A DNA stretch of 64,000 bases from Steinernema hermaphroditum (taxonomy: Eukaryota > Nematoda > Chromadorea > Rhabditida > Steinernematidae): NCBI GenBank assembly GCA_030435675.1, contig CM059622.1, positions 1 through 64,000 of the forward strand, read 5' to 3'. A program made the position numbers and the translations under genes. Positions 45,464 to 57,664 of this stretch are shown piece by piece. Position 1 is the first letter of the stretch, and every line of letters starts with the position of its first letter. The notes under the pieces were generated by a model. It worked only from the letters and a program-made list of their open reading frames with translations. It did no database searches and had not been told where the DNA came from.

Positions 45464-48273
45464 TCAGAAATACACGCCAGCGTCTTCGGTAAGCTTCATT
45501 CGTTTGCCGAAAGCCGGGCCTTCGTCGTCGTCGTGGTGATATGCTCCGGAGCTGCCTGGACCGTGCGATAGGCTACCGTAGCCCAATGGAGTGTATGACG
45601 CCTCGTAGCCTCTGTCATACGAAGGGATCTCGTACTTCGGGGACTCTGGCGGCCGCCAGTCATCGTCTTCTAAAGATTTTGTGATTCAGCGTAAGGATGG
45701 GGGCCATGAGGGAAGGAGTCGGCCCCTAATCATCAGGGTCTGAAGGGCGCAGCACTAAATTGTAATAGGGCGATGTTTATCGTCGCCGCGAAAGTGGGGT
45801 GATCGAGAGAGCGTGGCAATGAGTTGTGTACTTTGCCCCGAGAATGCAGTCTACGGTGATGAAGAATTCCTGTTGCGAAACAGAAGCAAAGGCACGATAA
45901 AGGCGTTCATCAGTAGATGTTTTTGCAGAATGGAAAATCAAGAAGCAGAGGTGAGGGTGCAGTATGGCAGTACTTAACTTTTGGTCATGCGATCAAATCA
46001 AGTCAAAAGTTGGGAGAACTGGAGTACCATTGATTTCATCTGTTAAAAAGAAAAAAATAGAGGGTAGTTATGATGTTAAAAATTGAATTGACGCTGTACG
46101 TTCAGTTCTTTTGTTCCACGACATTTCAGTTTTTCGTCTTGCAGTTTTAAAGAGGATTAACTGACATGCCAACGTACAATTAAATTTTCGAAATAGGTTG
46201 ATGTATATAACCTTCTGCAGAAAATAAGAACCCATTCAATAACCAGTTCTATATACCCCTTTTCTACATCACTTCCATCCCATTCTAAATGCAAGAGGCC
46301 TGAAGAAAGCAGAGGCCTGAAACTAGATGAGACAAAGCCGGGTCGCACCCTACCTTGGCCCACACCGTTGAAGGCAGTGCGAGGCTGAGGGAAAGATTAG
46401 GAGAGAAGCGTAAGGAGGGGAGAATTGAGGTGCTTAAAGGCATTTCACCGCCTCGATAACTGACCGGGATTCGGCGTGAAGTGGAACGTGGTTGGATGGC
46501 TCAACTTGGAGCCGCACTTTACTGTGACCGATACGGTCCCGCCGCGTCCAAGGCTGTGGTACGTGGGCACTGTGCATACTATGTGGCACTAAAAGTGAGA
46601 TGAACCTATGTCGTAGGTGTTCAACTAAACCTGATGTAAATATTGTTTATCGATGGGGGCCTCAGCGCTCCACGAAAGATTGCCGTCTAAAGCTTTTTTT
46701 AGTAATTGTTCAAAGTTTCTGCAAAGTACCTTCTTTGTATTCCCTGAAGAGAACGGTAGTGTTGCGGTCGAAATTTCTTCCAATTATGAAAAGATCGCAG
46801 CCGCCTCTAGCATTTGCAGTGTTCAGAGACATCTTGAACACTTCGGGGACGCCAAGCTGCTGCACACATCGAATTGGCTCGCTCTCAGTTTGGATTACGG
46901 TATCTGGACCGCCACTTGGATCGGGAATGAACGCTCGGAATACGAGACGTACTGAGCAGTTCGAGGCACTTTTGGTAAGACGGCGCTGCTTCACGTCATA
47001 AGTGCATATTTTCAAAATTCCCACACAGTCGAGTCTGAAAGTTTTTCTTTTACTGTCTGTATGTTCCTAATTATCTCGACCAACAGTGCAGTCATATTGT
47101 TTTCGGGCCGCAGAGTCACCTCCAAGCAGTTGATTCCTTCCGATGATGTTACTGCTTTACAGGGTGTCGTGTTCGCCGCTTTTCCAGATACTGGAATGAG
47201 CTGGTAGAGTGGATGAGCGGAGACGGGCCCGGCCCCCGATCCGGCGTACATTTCAACGCGCGTGGGGCGGTAGTAGCCAGTGAGCTGCAACATCCGGACT
47301 ATTCTATTGGAGACTGTAGCTCGTATGCACCTGGACACTGCAATGGGAAGATCCACTGCGATCCTTGATAGCGCCGCGGCTTCCTTCGGAGAGATATCGA
47401 GCGCGGTGCTGCTGCTCGGGCTGGCGAACTACAGTAAGTACGACGGGAGCTTTGCGTGTTTGACTTGGTGTCCGTGATGGAATGTTGCGGGACGGCATCG
47501 GTGACACTGAAAACAAGTGATTTCAGAATCGTACTACGTTTAGGTCTAGATTTCTGTTGAATTCATATCAAGCATATCCCGAGGGAAGACGTAGGGTAGC
47601 GTAAACTAAAGGGTTTCCCGAATTTTTGCTAAAGCGTCGGTCTCAAAGTGACGCAGTCACTGATACTTTCGTGTTTTGTCCTCGCTGATAAGGTACTTCC
47701 TTCGCTAACAGCGGACGCAAACCTGTCGCTACTTCTCAGTTCTTAAATGAGCAGACTAAACAAGGTGCGTGTATGGGGTATATGGGGTATTTTTTGTGTA
47801 TTAAAGACGGCACAGTTAAGATGAATAGGGAAAACAATGCCTTGTGCACAACAATAGTTATTTGCATGGACTTGCGGAAAGCCAAAAAGGTCACTTACGA
47901 TGTAAAATTAATATGCAATTTGAAGGTTTTATAAAAGAGAAGGCTTTCTAGGAGAAGATCACGAAAACGCGAAAAAGAACAAACCGGGAACTGTAGCTTG
48001 TGGCTCAATGGAACCCTTCGGTGGGACGAGGAACTCGTTGAGGGCGTAGAGATCCTGCTGCGAAACAGCGCTCTGCACACTGTAACTCGGTTCGTCACTA
48101 CTACTGCCATCGTAACCTCCACCTCCCAAACTTCCTCCCCACAGTGAGTGCCAATCCTGCTGGTTCGGCTCGTGCTCGAACTCGGGCAAGAAGGAACCCT
48201 CGGAGGCAGTGGTTGTGGCTATAGGCGGCGCGACCGTGGAGGTCGGCACGGCGAAAGAATTCGCGCCGTTCAT
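45464..48273 (-). CDS. Rel/NFAT5-like transcription factor
   Basis: NFAT5/TonEBP-type proteins bind DNA through a Rel homology region and regulate genes in the nucleus. Seven exons join in phase: 48273-47985, 47428-47357, 47313-47085, 47034-46730, 46686-46631, 46588-46465 and 45669-45464, giving about 426 residues. The DNA-recognition loop is QPEQQHRARYLSEGSRG (about 99-115). Then come SGKAANTTPCKAV, PENNMTALLDCVGILK and VRLVFRAFIPDPSGG. The IPT-like half includes GVPEVFK, DLFIIGRNF, SWSAEAPIDKQYLHQ and IVCTVPTYH. Each block lines up in order with vertebrate NFAT5. The C-terminal tail is acidic and Tyr/Gly-rich (DDDWRPPESPKYEIPSYDRG) and may activate transcription. The start follows CCGTTTCAG by 28 nt. 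The N-terminal part is short and carries no calcineurin motif that I can see. A 43-nt intron in the RHD is needed to keep the frame. Confidence 0.85.
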
Positions 48274-51200
48274 CGGTCTTGAGAACGCCGTTGGACGACC
48301 TCTGAAACGGGGACGATCGAGTGGGACGTCGGAGTCGGAGGTGAACAGATGTAAAGCGAGTGGAAAAACAGCGCGAAGCGACGGGGAAGTCCCCGTCGCA
48401 GACCGGTTTCGGCAAGGAATCGAATCGCGAGTGCAGCCGTGTACTTTGGAGGCGCCCCTCGCGCCGAATCGCCTGATGTGTGCCTGATAAGGGGTCCCGA
48501 ATGGCATGGCGAGTGTGCGTCAACGCCTAAAGCGACGTGTCTCTGTGTACCTTGATGCTCCGCCGCTGCCCGACCGAGGTTCTTTTGTTGTTTTCGCAGC
48601 TTCGGAGCAAAGATTGATTCCACTCCATCGACGCAGTCAGGGTCAGCCAAGATGCGTCGGAAAGTTTGGAGGAAAAATAATCGCTTTTTGGTCGATCGAC
48701 GTCACCTCGGTGCCGAAGTCTAGCCTGTTTGAGGCATCCGTATTACGGAAAACATTCAGTCATTCAGTAACGCCACCATAACAAAAACTAACAAAAACTA
48801 ACCGGGAGCGTAGATCACGAGGACCCTTCTTGTTGGAGGTGCGCATGTCCAACAATGTCAACACAGAACGGGAAAATGTGCTCAGAAATAGAAAGCAAAT
48901 TTATCTACATCTATTTAAATAAGATGCTTGCTTATGCTTAACTTATTTTAACATCTACACATGTGGACTTTTTCATTTGGAAACGATCCCAGAGAGCAAA
49001 TTTTTGGAAGCGTGCAGCAAAGAACTGTGTATGTGTAAATATGCACGCAGTGACTGATCGTCAAACCAATGGCAGACAGTGATAAAGTAGTCAGATTAGT
49101 TTCCGCTGCCCTTTCTGGGAACTGTGTATTGTGGTATGATTGTTGCCGTTTCTGTGCCCATCTACTCGCCGTGTCCGAATTGAGAGTAATAGCTATCAAG
49201 TGAGCAGATTTAGAATAATGAATCGTGAGTCTTTAGGCAGCACAAAACATACTTCGGAAAATTTTCTTCACGAAAGTTCATATTTTGTTCCCTTCTCCGC
49301 TTTAATCGACGTCTTTTCGTATCATATCGCACAAAAGAGACATGAATTGAACCGTTGATGTTGATCTTTCTCTGGCTTCCGCTGGAGAAGACAACCGGGT
49401 AGATGTGGTGATCAGCGATCCTTTGACTTTGTGCAGGCGTTAAAGTGGCGAAAAGGTTGAATCCAGTCGACGCGCGTCGGTGAGGCACAGAAGACGAGGT
49501 ACCACGAAGGGTCATGAGACATCTATTAAATCAGACAAACATAGACGCACCCTACTCTTTAAAAGACCGTTCTGTCATCGTTTTCATCCTCAACTGAGCT
49601 GTTTATTTTAACATCAGGACTCTTAGTGAAGCAGGGAAAGCCCGTTCAGTGCGCCAATAAAAGGTTTAGCAAACAGTTTCAAGACGTGGTCCAATGTGTG
49701 TTTGAAAATAAATTCAGAGACAAAGGTGCAGATTAACGAGAGTAGCTACTGAAACACGCTATGTTTGCATGTCCTGAACATTAAGGAACGTTACGCACCG
49801 GACGGCTGACGGCTGGCAATCCGTCAACCGTGAACCGGTCCGATCTAGCCGATCCGATTCCCACCCATCTCTGGTGTGAATCCCCAAAGTTTCGGTGGAA
49901 CGACCTTACGACCGATTTCATGAATCCTAAATTGAGGAATTGAGATTGAGGGTTGACCAAACACATAATTCAGACGGTCTCACGAAACCTCAATTGGGGT
50001 TAGTAAAATCTGAATCGAGATTCAGCTCCACTCTAAAATCAACAAAGGTAGGAACATGTCAATCTTTCTTCAGTCCTTTCATCCGTTTCTCTTGGGGTTT
50101 TGACTGTGAACCTTCCTTTTGGATCGATGTCTGACTGGCTTAGGTGATTTTTATCACGCGTTGAGGCGGATTGGTCCGTGTTGACGGCGTCTTGATTAAC
50201 ATCCAAATTCGACGAAGCTTGAGATCGAGATTCTGCGCCTGTTCATCCGAACGATGGTGACTGCGTTGTTTAAAGAAAAAGTTTAAAGACGCATTTTTTC
50301 TATGCTAGCAATAAGCTAACAGTGATTATCAGAGAGTCTGGAGGAAAATGGGACGCAGAACATGAATATCACGATTAATCTTTTAAATACTCCAAAAACA
50401 TCGAAAAACTATCCAAATAAAATTGTGCAGTAGTTTTGCTACACGCCGTTTGTGCGCTGTATTCCTGGCTCCGCTGCATCCCTACTGCATATGTTCTTCA
50501 TTACAATCAGGCTGCTCGTCTCGCGCCATGTCGTATTTACATAAAGATTGTTACATTCCGCTCATCAAGCATCCGAAGTGGATTCTTCCGCGTCCCATCG
50601 GAGCAGCACACAGCAACGCCAGTACCATTTTAGCTGCGCTTGCATGGTGGTTGCATGTCTGCCCCATCGCTCCTTACTCTATCCTAATCAGTTTATTCCT
50701 TACAAAAACATCGCAGCTGACGTGCGATGACTAAAACACGTTTGTTTCGTTTTTCTTTCGTTTCCTTTTTCATTTTCTGTCAGTGCTACGGTTTAGGGGC
50801 GCGACGTCAAAAGACAATAAAAAGGAAGCTTTGGCGGTGATGTCTTATCAGTAGTGTTCGGGTTAGTCAATTGCAAGCGAGTGGTTTTATGATTGGGATG
50901 GATACGCAAAAAGGGATGTAGTAAAGTAGTGTAGACGTTGTATTCACGACTTTGGAGGCAGATCTTTTATTCAACTATATGAGGTGGCACTATTAATGAG
51001 GTATAGGTGAAAGTAATTTTTTCCCGATGCTTTTTGTGTTTGGCATGTTTATGCATGCAGTAACGCTTGACAACACAAACGCATCTGGTAGTTACGTTTA
51101 GGTCACTTTTTCGATGATTTCTTGAGGATTCAGTTAACATTCCGCTCACCCACCTCCTCAAGTTTACCCAAAATCAATTAAGTTCACGCATAATTAATAA

Positions 51201-52901
51201 AGTTCACACATACGTTTATTGTTGTTGCATAGTTCCTTTAAAGTACAGTGTACGGTGGCTGTGAATACTTATTTTCTTACGGTTGCATTGTTAAACTTAT
51301 ATCACGATTTCAGAACTGCAACGACAAAACTCTGCTCATTGTTGACAAACTGAAAAAAGCTTATCGATGAACGCGATCTCTGAATTCATCTGCGCAACAT
51401 CGTCAATCACTCAAGATTTAATTGATCGTTCGGATTGCGCTCGAACGAAACCAGTTTTAAATAAATCTGAGGATCTTCTCTTTTATAACTTTTTAAAATC
51501 CAACTTTGACTTGTACAACAAATTTCATCCACAGTTTTGGAATGCTGTCTTGGATGCGGTTCCATCTCATTCGAAAATTGAGCCTGTTTGTAAACCTTAT
51601 TTTATAAAGATATTCAGATGAATAATATGAGAAAAATACTCGGGAAAACTACACTTTTGGTACATAAAAGGAAAGCCTAAAAGCTGATAAAAAAACATAA
51701 AAGCTGCTTCCATAACATTCAGGGTCATATTTTGAACAGATATTGCTCTAAAAAAGTTTCTGGATACAGTATCTATGTAAGTCCACAATGAAATTGAACG
51801 TGTAAATGTCCAAACATTATCCGCCTTACAATCAAATCGCATTTCGCGAAATCTAAACCAAATCAAAGATCCGAATATACTGGTGCGGTTCTATATTATT
51901 CTCTATTCACAGTGTTCACGTTGCGAATTCCACAATAGCGCAAAAGGGTGAACGAGCGGAACGTCAAAAGAGAGACAGAATCATCCAAAGAGAGCGCGTA
52001 CATCAAAAAGTGAACACGCCGTCGATTGTTGTCGTCGCAAGGCGGGCTCGAAGTTTCGGGGGACGTTGGGTTGGCGGCGAAACTGGAAAGCGTTCTACCC
52101 GTTACGCCGGCCTGCTTCGCAAAGCCGATCGCTCCGCGCAAATCGATCGGGCAGGCGGACGGTGGGACGGCGACGCTATCACGCACGGGGCGGACACGTG
52201 ATCGGAGAAGGTCACTTTGATTAGCAAATGGGTTACCTGGCTGACTGGGGATGAAATGGGTGACGACGCATCTCCGCTGAAAGGACCGGACCGCAGTCGA
52301 CAGCCTATCAGCACCAAAGAGCGTGGTTTATAAAAACGGGGCCAGATAGGTGGGAACGGGTATGTTTGGCACACGCCCAGCCTTGTAGTCGATTTCGATC
52401 TTCAAAAGCGTACATTGTCCTTCGTGTAAAGATGACGACAGAGAACAATGCCCTTATAAGGTTGGCAGTGAACGTGGCAAACCCTTAAAACAATCCACGG
52501 CGAAAAGTTCTTTTGTGCCATTTCAGACATAAAAGTGTACATTACCCTCAGTATTAACTGCATTTTTTCATTAACTGGGTTTCATTCGGTTTCATTTTGA
52601 TTTGGGTTCGAATTAATTTATAAATCTACAACACTTAATCTAAGATTGATATATTACATGAGTTTACGAGTTTATTTCTCATATGAAAAGCATACTGTGA
52701 CTCCGTAGTCGTCGGTCTTCTTCTGGCTTCAGCATAGTGTGCGCGGGCATTGGAGAGGCGAAGAGGCTGATTCCGAAGACGGTGGAGCACAGCGAGGTCA
52801 TCTTCAACTCGGGGACGGCGCGGGACGTCGGAGTTATGGAGCATCTTCGGCGGCTTCAGTGGGCAACACGGGCGAAACGCGTTGGCGATAGGGCACAGTG
52901 G

Positions 52902-52947
52902 TGAACCGGAAACCATCAGAGCAGCTAGCGGCGAGATTTTGGCAGCG
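52902..52947 (+). repeat. Dispersed repeat segment, copy 2
   Basis: GAACCGGAAACCATCAGAGC and onward to TTTTGGCAGCG match the minus strand at 44981-45026. Surrounding GC-rich sequence is partly alike in composition but not clearly alignable by eye. Confidence 0.5.
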
Positions 52948-55018
52948 AGACTGGCGACGAAAAGGAAGATTTATAACGACATAGGTCAAAGAAAGTGAGC
53001 TGCTTAAAATGCGCACATTTGCCCGCATTCAATCGTTGCCTGCTCATTGTATAAAGTCTCACATCTGTGGTAAAAAAAGCAAAAAAAATCAGGACACCAA
53101 TTGCTCCTTTTTTGTAATTAGCAGCATAACCTCTGGAACAATAGATCCTCTTGAGCACTGATCAAACCTGTACACACCATGTCGATCATCTTCTTCTGCA
53201 AATCGACTCATGGACTTTGACTGTAGCGGCCTTTGTTCCTAATTTGTGCGGCGCGCGCTCTTTAAAGATACCAGCGATAGCAAAGTACGCTGTAAACGGG
53301 CACACTTATCATTTTTGTGCCGCTCTTGTTCAATGACCGGAACGACTATCACAATGATCGATGAACACGTAAGCTGAATGGTTGCTGTTGTGATGCTTGA
53401 GTCTCCATGGAATATCAAAGGTTCTTTTGAGAAAACTTTAATATTATAATCTTCCAAGCAATTCACCGCCGTATAGCATATGTGACCTAGAAAGGGCCTA
53501 ATTTGAATAGCCGTTGACGATTCACGAGTATGAACTCGGAAACTCGGACGATTCTAGAACTCTCCGCCCTGTGACGGCATGCGTGGAGAGGTGCTATACT
53601 ATCCTCCTTTTCCATGCACGCCACACACTTTTAAGTAAAGTTTTGCCTTTTGTCGCTGGTGAAATCGTGTATTCCGTCGAAAAAGACTGTGACACGCTGG
53701 TCGTATTCCTTCAAACGGTCTCAAAGTCGTGTCGTGACCATCACACATTGCATCGGAAGCAATGTTAAAACACATTGTGGGCTCAATTTCTAGAAAATTT
53801 CTGCATTTTTTTTTCTGAAAAAAATAGGTACACCATCATGGCCAACAACCCCAGTTCTAGCGGGTCGAAAATTTTTCAGAATTTTAAAGAAACTTTTTTG
53901 GCTGTAACTGTGGCTTTGAACGGTTTCTTGTAATATCAATTTGGAGCTTCCAAAACGAATTTCTGCTTTTGTAATTGATTAACAGCCCGCCGAATACCCT
54001 GCAATTACGCGCAATCAATCAGCGAGTTCAGCCAACTCGTCGCGACTTTCCTTTTTTTGTGCTACTGTTCATTACACGTTGATCAAAACACACAAAATAT
54101 ACTACAGAAAAGAAGGTATGTATCTCGTATCAAAGATGTCATATATGCAAACGAACCACATTGTCATTCACACAAATGAAAGACCGTCAGTCGAAAGTTC
54201 AATGTGTTTTTCAGGATCGTGCTCAGCAACCTCAAAAACAGCGGCACTGGAGGTTTCAGAAGTTTTAAAGCAGGTCGGGTCCCTTCAAGGCGTCTAAAAT
54301 TCAAAGTACCTGAGCAGTTCACTTTTGCGACAACTTCCTGTTCCTTTTTTCATCTTCTGACATACGGTCACCCATCACACCATCGATAGTCGCCCTCTTC
54401 GCAACAACCCCTTAATTTGTCGATTGTTTTCCTCCGCAACTTTTGTGTTCCGTCGCGCAGATGGGGGAGCCAAAGGTTAAGGGGAAAGGGAGACGACGTC
54501 CCGCTGGCACAGGACCACCTGTCCGCGAGCACGGACTCTGTCCATGAGTTTGGCACTGCGAACGCACTTAATTCAAGAGGATTAACCCACTTCACGGTTA
54601 TTTTGCGTTTTCGCGGTGGATTAGCGCTCATAAGTAAACAGAGTGACGGCATGTGGTTGAGCATTGCGATAAAAAGGTGTCTTTGTTTATGAGAACGTTC
54701 AGTTGTCAATGTATTGGGTTGGAGCGTTGAAAATGAGCATTTTGCACCTATCGCCGTGCTCCTTATAAATCGCGACATAAGCAGATCTGAAAAGAATCTC
54801 CGATCCAATTACCGTGCTCTCTTTGCGCCAGCGTCTCCAAATGGTTAAATATTGAAATTCCGATACAGTACAGTTACATAAATTGCTTATAGAGTGGTGA
54901 CAGCTCTTTCAAAACATACATGTATATTACTATTGGCATCAAAATTTAAAAAATGTTTTAAGAAAAGGATTTTACAAGCCGCAAGAACTTTCTCCTCAAC
55001 CCAAGAGTATAACAAAGA

Positions 55019-55185
55019 ATGGGAACATGCTGCATATAGGTATCACTCGCAGTCAGAGATGCCAAATGAGCCGGTGTCGAGCCGAAGTCACTGAGCTATG
55101 CCTACTATGTATGCCTCAGTTGTCAATGTATCGGAGCGTTGAAAACTCCATGAGCTCATTTACATTTTTCAGAAATAGAGGCCAA
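55019..55185. repeat. Dispersed repeat, similar to 27578-27673
   Basis: Two collinear matches: AATGGGAACATGC-GCA-TAG-TATCACTC (55019-55048 versus 27578-27608) and AGCTCA-TT...CAGAAATAGA-GCCAA (about 55153-55185 versus 27640-27673). The first copy lies inside intron 4 of the minus-strand innexin. The spacing differs, so indels have occurred. Confidence 0.45.
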
Positions 55186-56885
55186 ATATTGGGAACATGA
55201 CCCTTGGATTCACAAAAAGTATGACTGTTCGCGATCGTGTGTTTCCAAGTCGGCCTCTTTATGGTTGTAAGCATTTGCTTTAAAAACGCTCATTTTCAAT
55301 GTTTAAACCTAACAGACGAGTTGGGATTTATTTAGATAGTTCAACTCCAATCTAACATGTTGTTCAGTTGTAAACGATGGACGATTATGCTTAAGTGTTG
55401 TTGACTCCAGAACGGTAAATTGCTCAGAAACAGTGAACTACCCATGTCAGCTAATTTCTGAATTTGGGTTTTGTATTTTGCTCATATATGCCAGATAATT
55501 GAAGATTCCATTAATATCGATATCAATCCCTACCAATCGACGACTACCGTAACGTTGAAATGGTCGTCCTAAATCCACTCAGCGGGCATCCGCTCCGATG
55601 ACGATTAATCTCCGCGATAACAATAATCCTCCGTTGTCAAAACATTTATCAAACTCCGTCAGCTGTCTCCACGCCGTCGTGTTCATATGCAAATCGCCGA
55701 CCCCCCGCTTGCGCGTTAACTCTCCGCGAGTCATCACACAATCAAGTGTGCGTGTGACCTTTCGTCGGTTTGCAATGGCCGACGGTGATAATTCGACTTT
55801 TTCTAAAAGATCTCTAATTGAGTTTTAACGGATTTAGACATTAAGGTGAATTGAAATCGGCATGTTTTGTGGGGATGTCGAATTAATCTAATTTCCATGG
55901 AGAAATAAGTTCCAAATTTAATGAAAACTAATTCGAATCTTTAGAAGTGTCGGAGAAACGTTGACATGGTAGATTATAGAGACGAGACCGCAAATACGAT
56001 AAATCGATTCAACAGTCACAGCCACCAGACCTGACGGAAGAAAACGACATCAATGGAATAATACAGCTTTGACTGGGTACACTGCATTGGTTCTTTACCT
56101 TATACGTTCTTTCTTCGCCATTACATGCTGTGTTATAAGTTATCGCAAGTTGAGGGTCAAGTTTGACTATCACCGTAGTCTATGATTAGCTAACATCAAA
56201 ACTTATGCTTAATATTGGCAACCAACCCAGCAGCCCATGTCCATGCAGACCATTTAGATAGCATCTCACTAGAATTTGTCAAATATATAGGACCATGCAA
56301 AGTCCAGCATCCACTCTTATTCACTGTTTTTCGCAATGCTAATGTGCTCAAATCCGGAAGTCACACATCGTTGACGATGAAGTCAGCGCCCCTCTCGACA
56401 GCGATAATCCTCTCCGCAACCCACTCAATCCACAGCCGATACAATAACACGAGTAGTTCATGCTCGCACCTCCGTTGCGCAACTTCTCTCTCCCATTTAA
56501 GGATTACATAAGACGCGATCGCACCGGGGCCATATGCAAATGACTCCCCGCTCGGCGATGACCCCATCGAGGAGTACGGTAGCGACGGCGGCGGCGCGTT
56601 CGAGTGTGTCGGCTGCCGCCAAAGCGCGCTCCCATTAGCGCGCCGGTGGCCGTTTGGCAATTAAAAGGCGTGAATTGGTTTTGTCGAAATTCTTAATTTC
56701 TCGCCCGGCCTTGAAAATGAAGAGAAAAGAGAATTTGCGACGATTAGCGGCTTAGTGCGAAGATTGAAGCGCCGCTAATTGGCCGAATGGCAACATGTGG
56801 ACGTTCGAGAAAATAGAAGGATTTCCTTGATGGCATCGAAAATCATTCATTGTAACGAATGGCGAAATGTAATAAAGTTTAGGAA

Positions 56886-56974
56886 TAGGGTTGTCGACTC
56901 GAATAATTCGTGTTTTTATGAATATTGAATATTCGATTAGAAATTCGAGGATGTTCGAGTATTCGACAACCCTA
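56886..56974. repeat. 89-bp foldback element
   Basis: The left arm TAGGGTTGTCGACTCGAATA pairs imperfectly with the complement of the right end, which reads TATTCGACAACCCTA. The middle is AT-rich. The same terminal sequence occurs alone in intron 7 of the recombinase gene (35131). It looks like a very small MITE. Confidence 0.6.
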
Positions 56975-57664
56975 AGTTAGGAATAAAGGTTTCCAGGACA
57001 CCGTCAATGAATGCAAGTAAGGTTCAAAGAAGGATTTTTTTATGTACAAACTTAGTTTCACTGTTCACACCGTAATGACTTTTCAGCAACGTTTTTCCAA
57101 GTAGCCATTTCTTCTGAATTTTTTCACGAAGTCGTATATGAAAGTTAACTGTCAAAGTTTTCTGTCCAGGGTACCGTAGTTGACCAAATTCGTTTTCACT
57201 TTCACTTGCTGGGTTCACGAATAATTCCATTTTCGAAATAACACCTTAGGTTAGGTATATCAAAAGTAGATATTGGCTAACACTGCAACTTAGTCACGAA
57301 ACGCTCAAGACCACAACGCTAAAAGCAACTTCTCAGATATCAGTCACTCATTAATCCGAAACCTTTGCGCCTTCTTCACACCTTAATTATCGCCCTCCGC
57401 TGACCTTTTAGCGGCACCCTCCGTTGCGCCAACAGCTCATCTCAACCCGCCTTCTGACGACATACGCACCGAGCTAAGTCGCTAACGAGCGCAGCATCGA
57501 ATTTCAAAACAGATGCGTTGAGGCAGTGAAGTCGCAACACCGCCAATTAGATACGACTAGTTGAGTGCTGCGCGCGACGCGAACAATGGTCGTTAGAGGA
57601 GTACGGTAGCGACGAAGCGTTTCTGTGACGAAGACACGTTTAGACACACAGCTACATATTTTCT

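Larger units (their letters stand above)
48302..57664. other. Long intergenic region without a supported gene
   Basis: In 9.4 kb between two transcription-factor genes I see no exon set that I can defend. Frames of 60-146 codons occur on both strands without motifs or consistent splice phases. The stretch holds a dispersed repeat (52902-52947), a TATTGGGTTG mariner-like motif (54712), a second dispersed repeat (55019-55185), a foldback element (56886-56974) and two copies of a 19-bp motif (56569 and 57596). Regulatory DNA for the flanking genes is a reasonable expectation. Confidence 0.45.

Noticed and set aside
48101..48523. 140-codon minus frame over the NFAT-like first exon
   Set aside because: It lies in a different frame from the exon that splices in phase to the Rel region, and its composition is Arg-rich shadow sequence.
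54368..54808. 146-codon minus frame
   Set aside because: No recognisable domain, and its sense is not supported by splice signals or neighbours.
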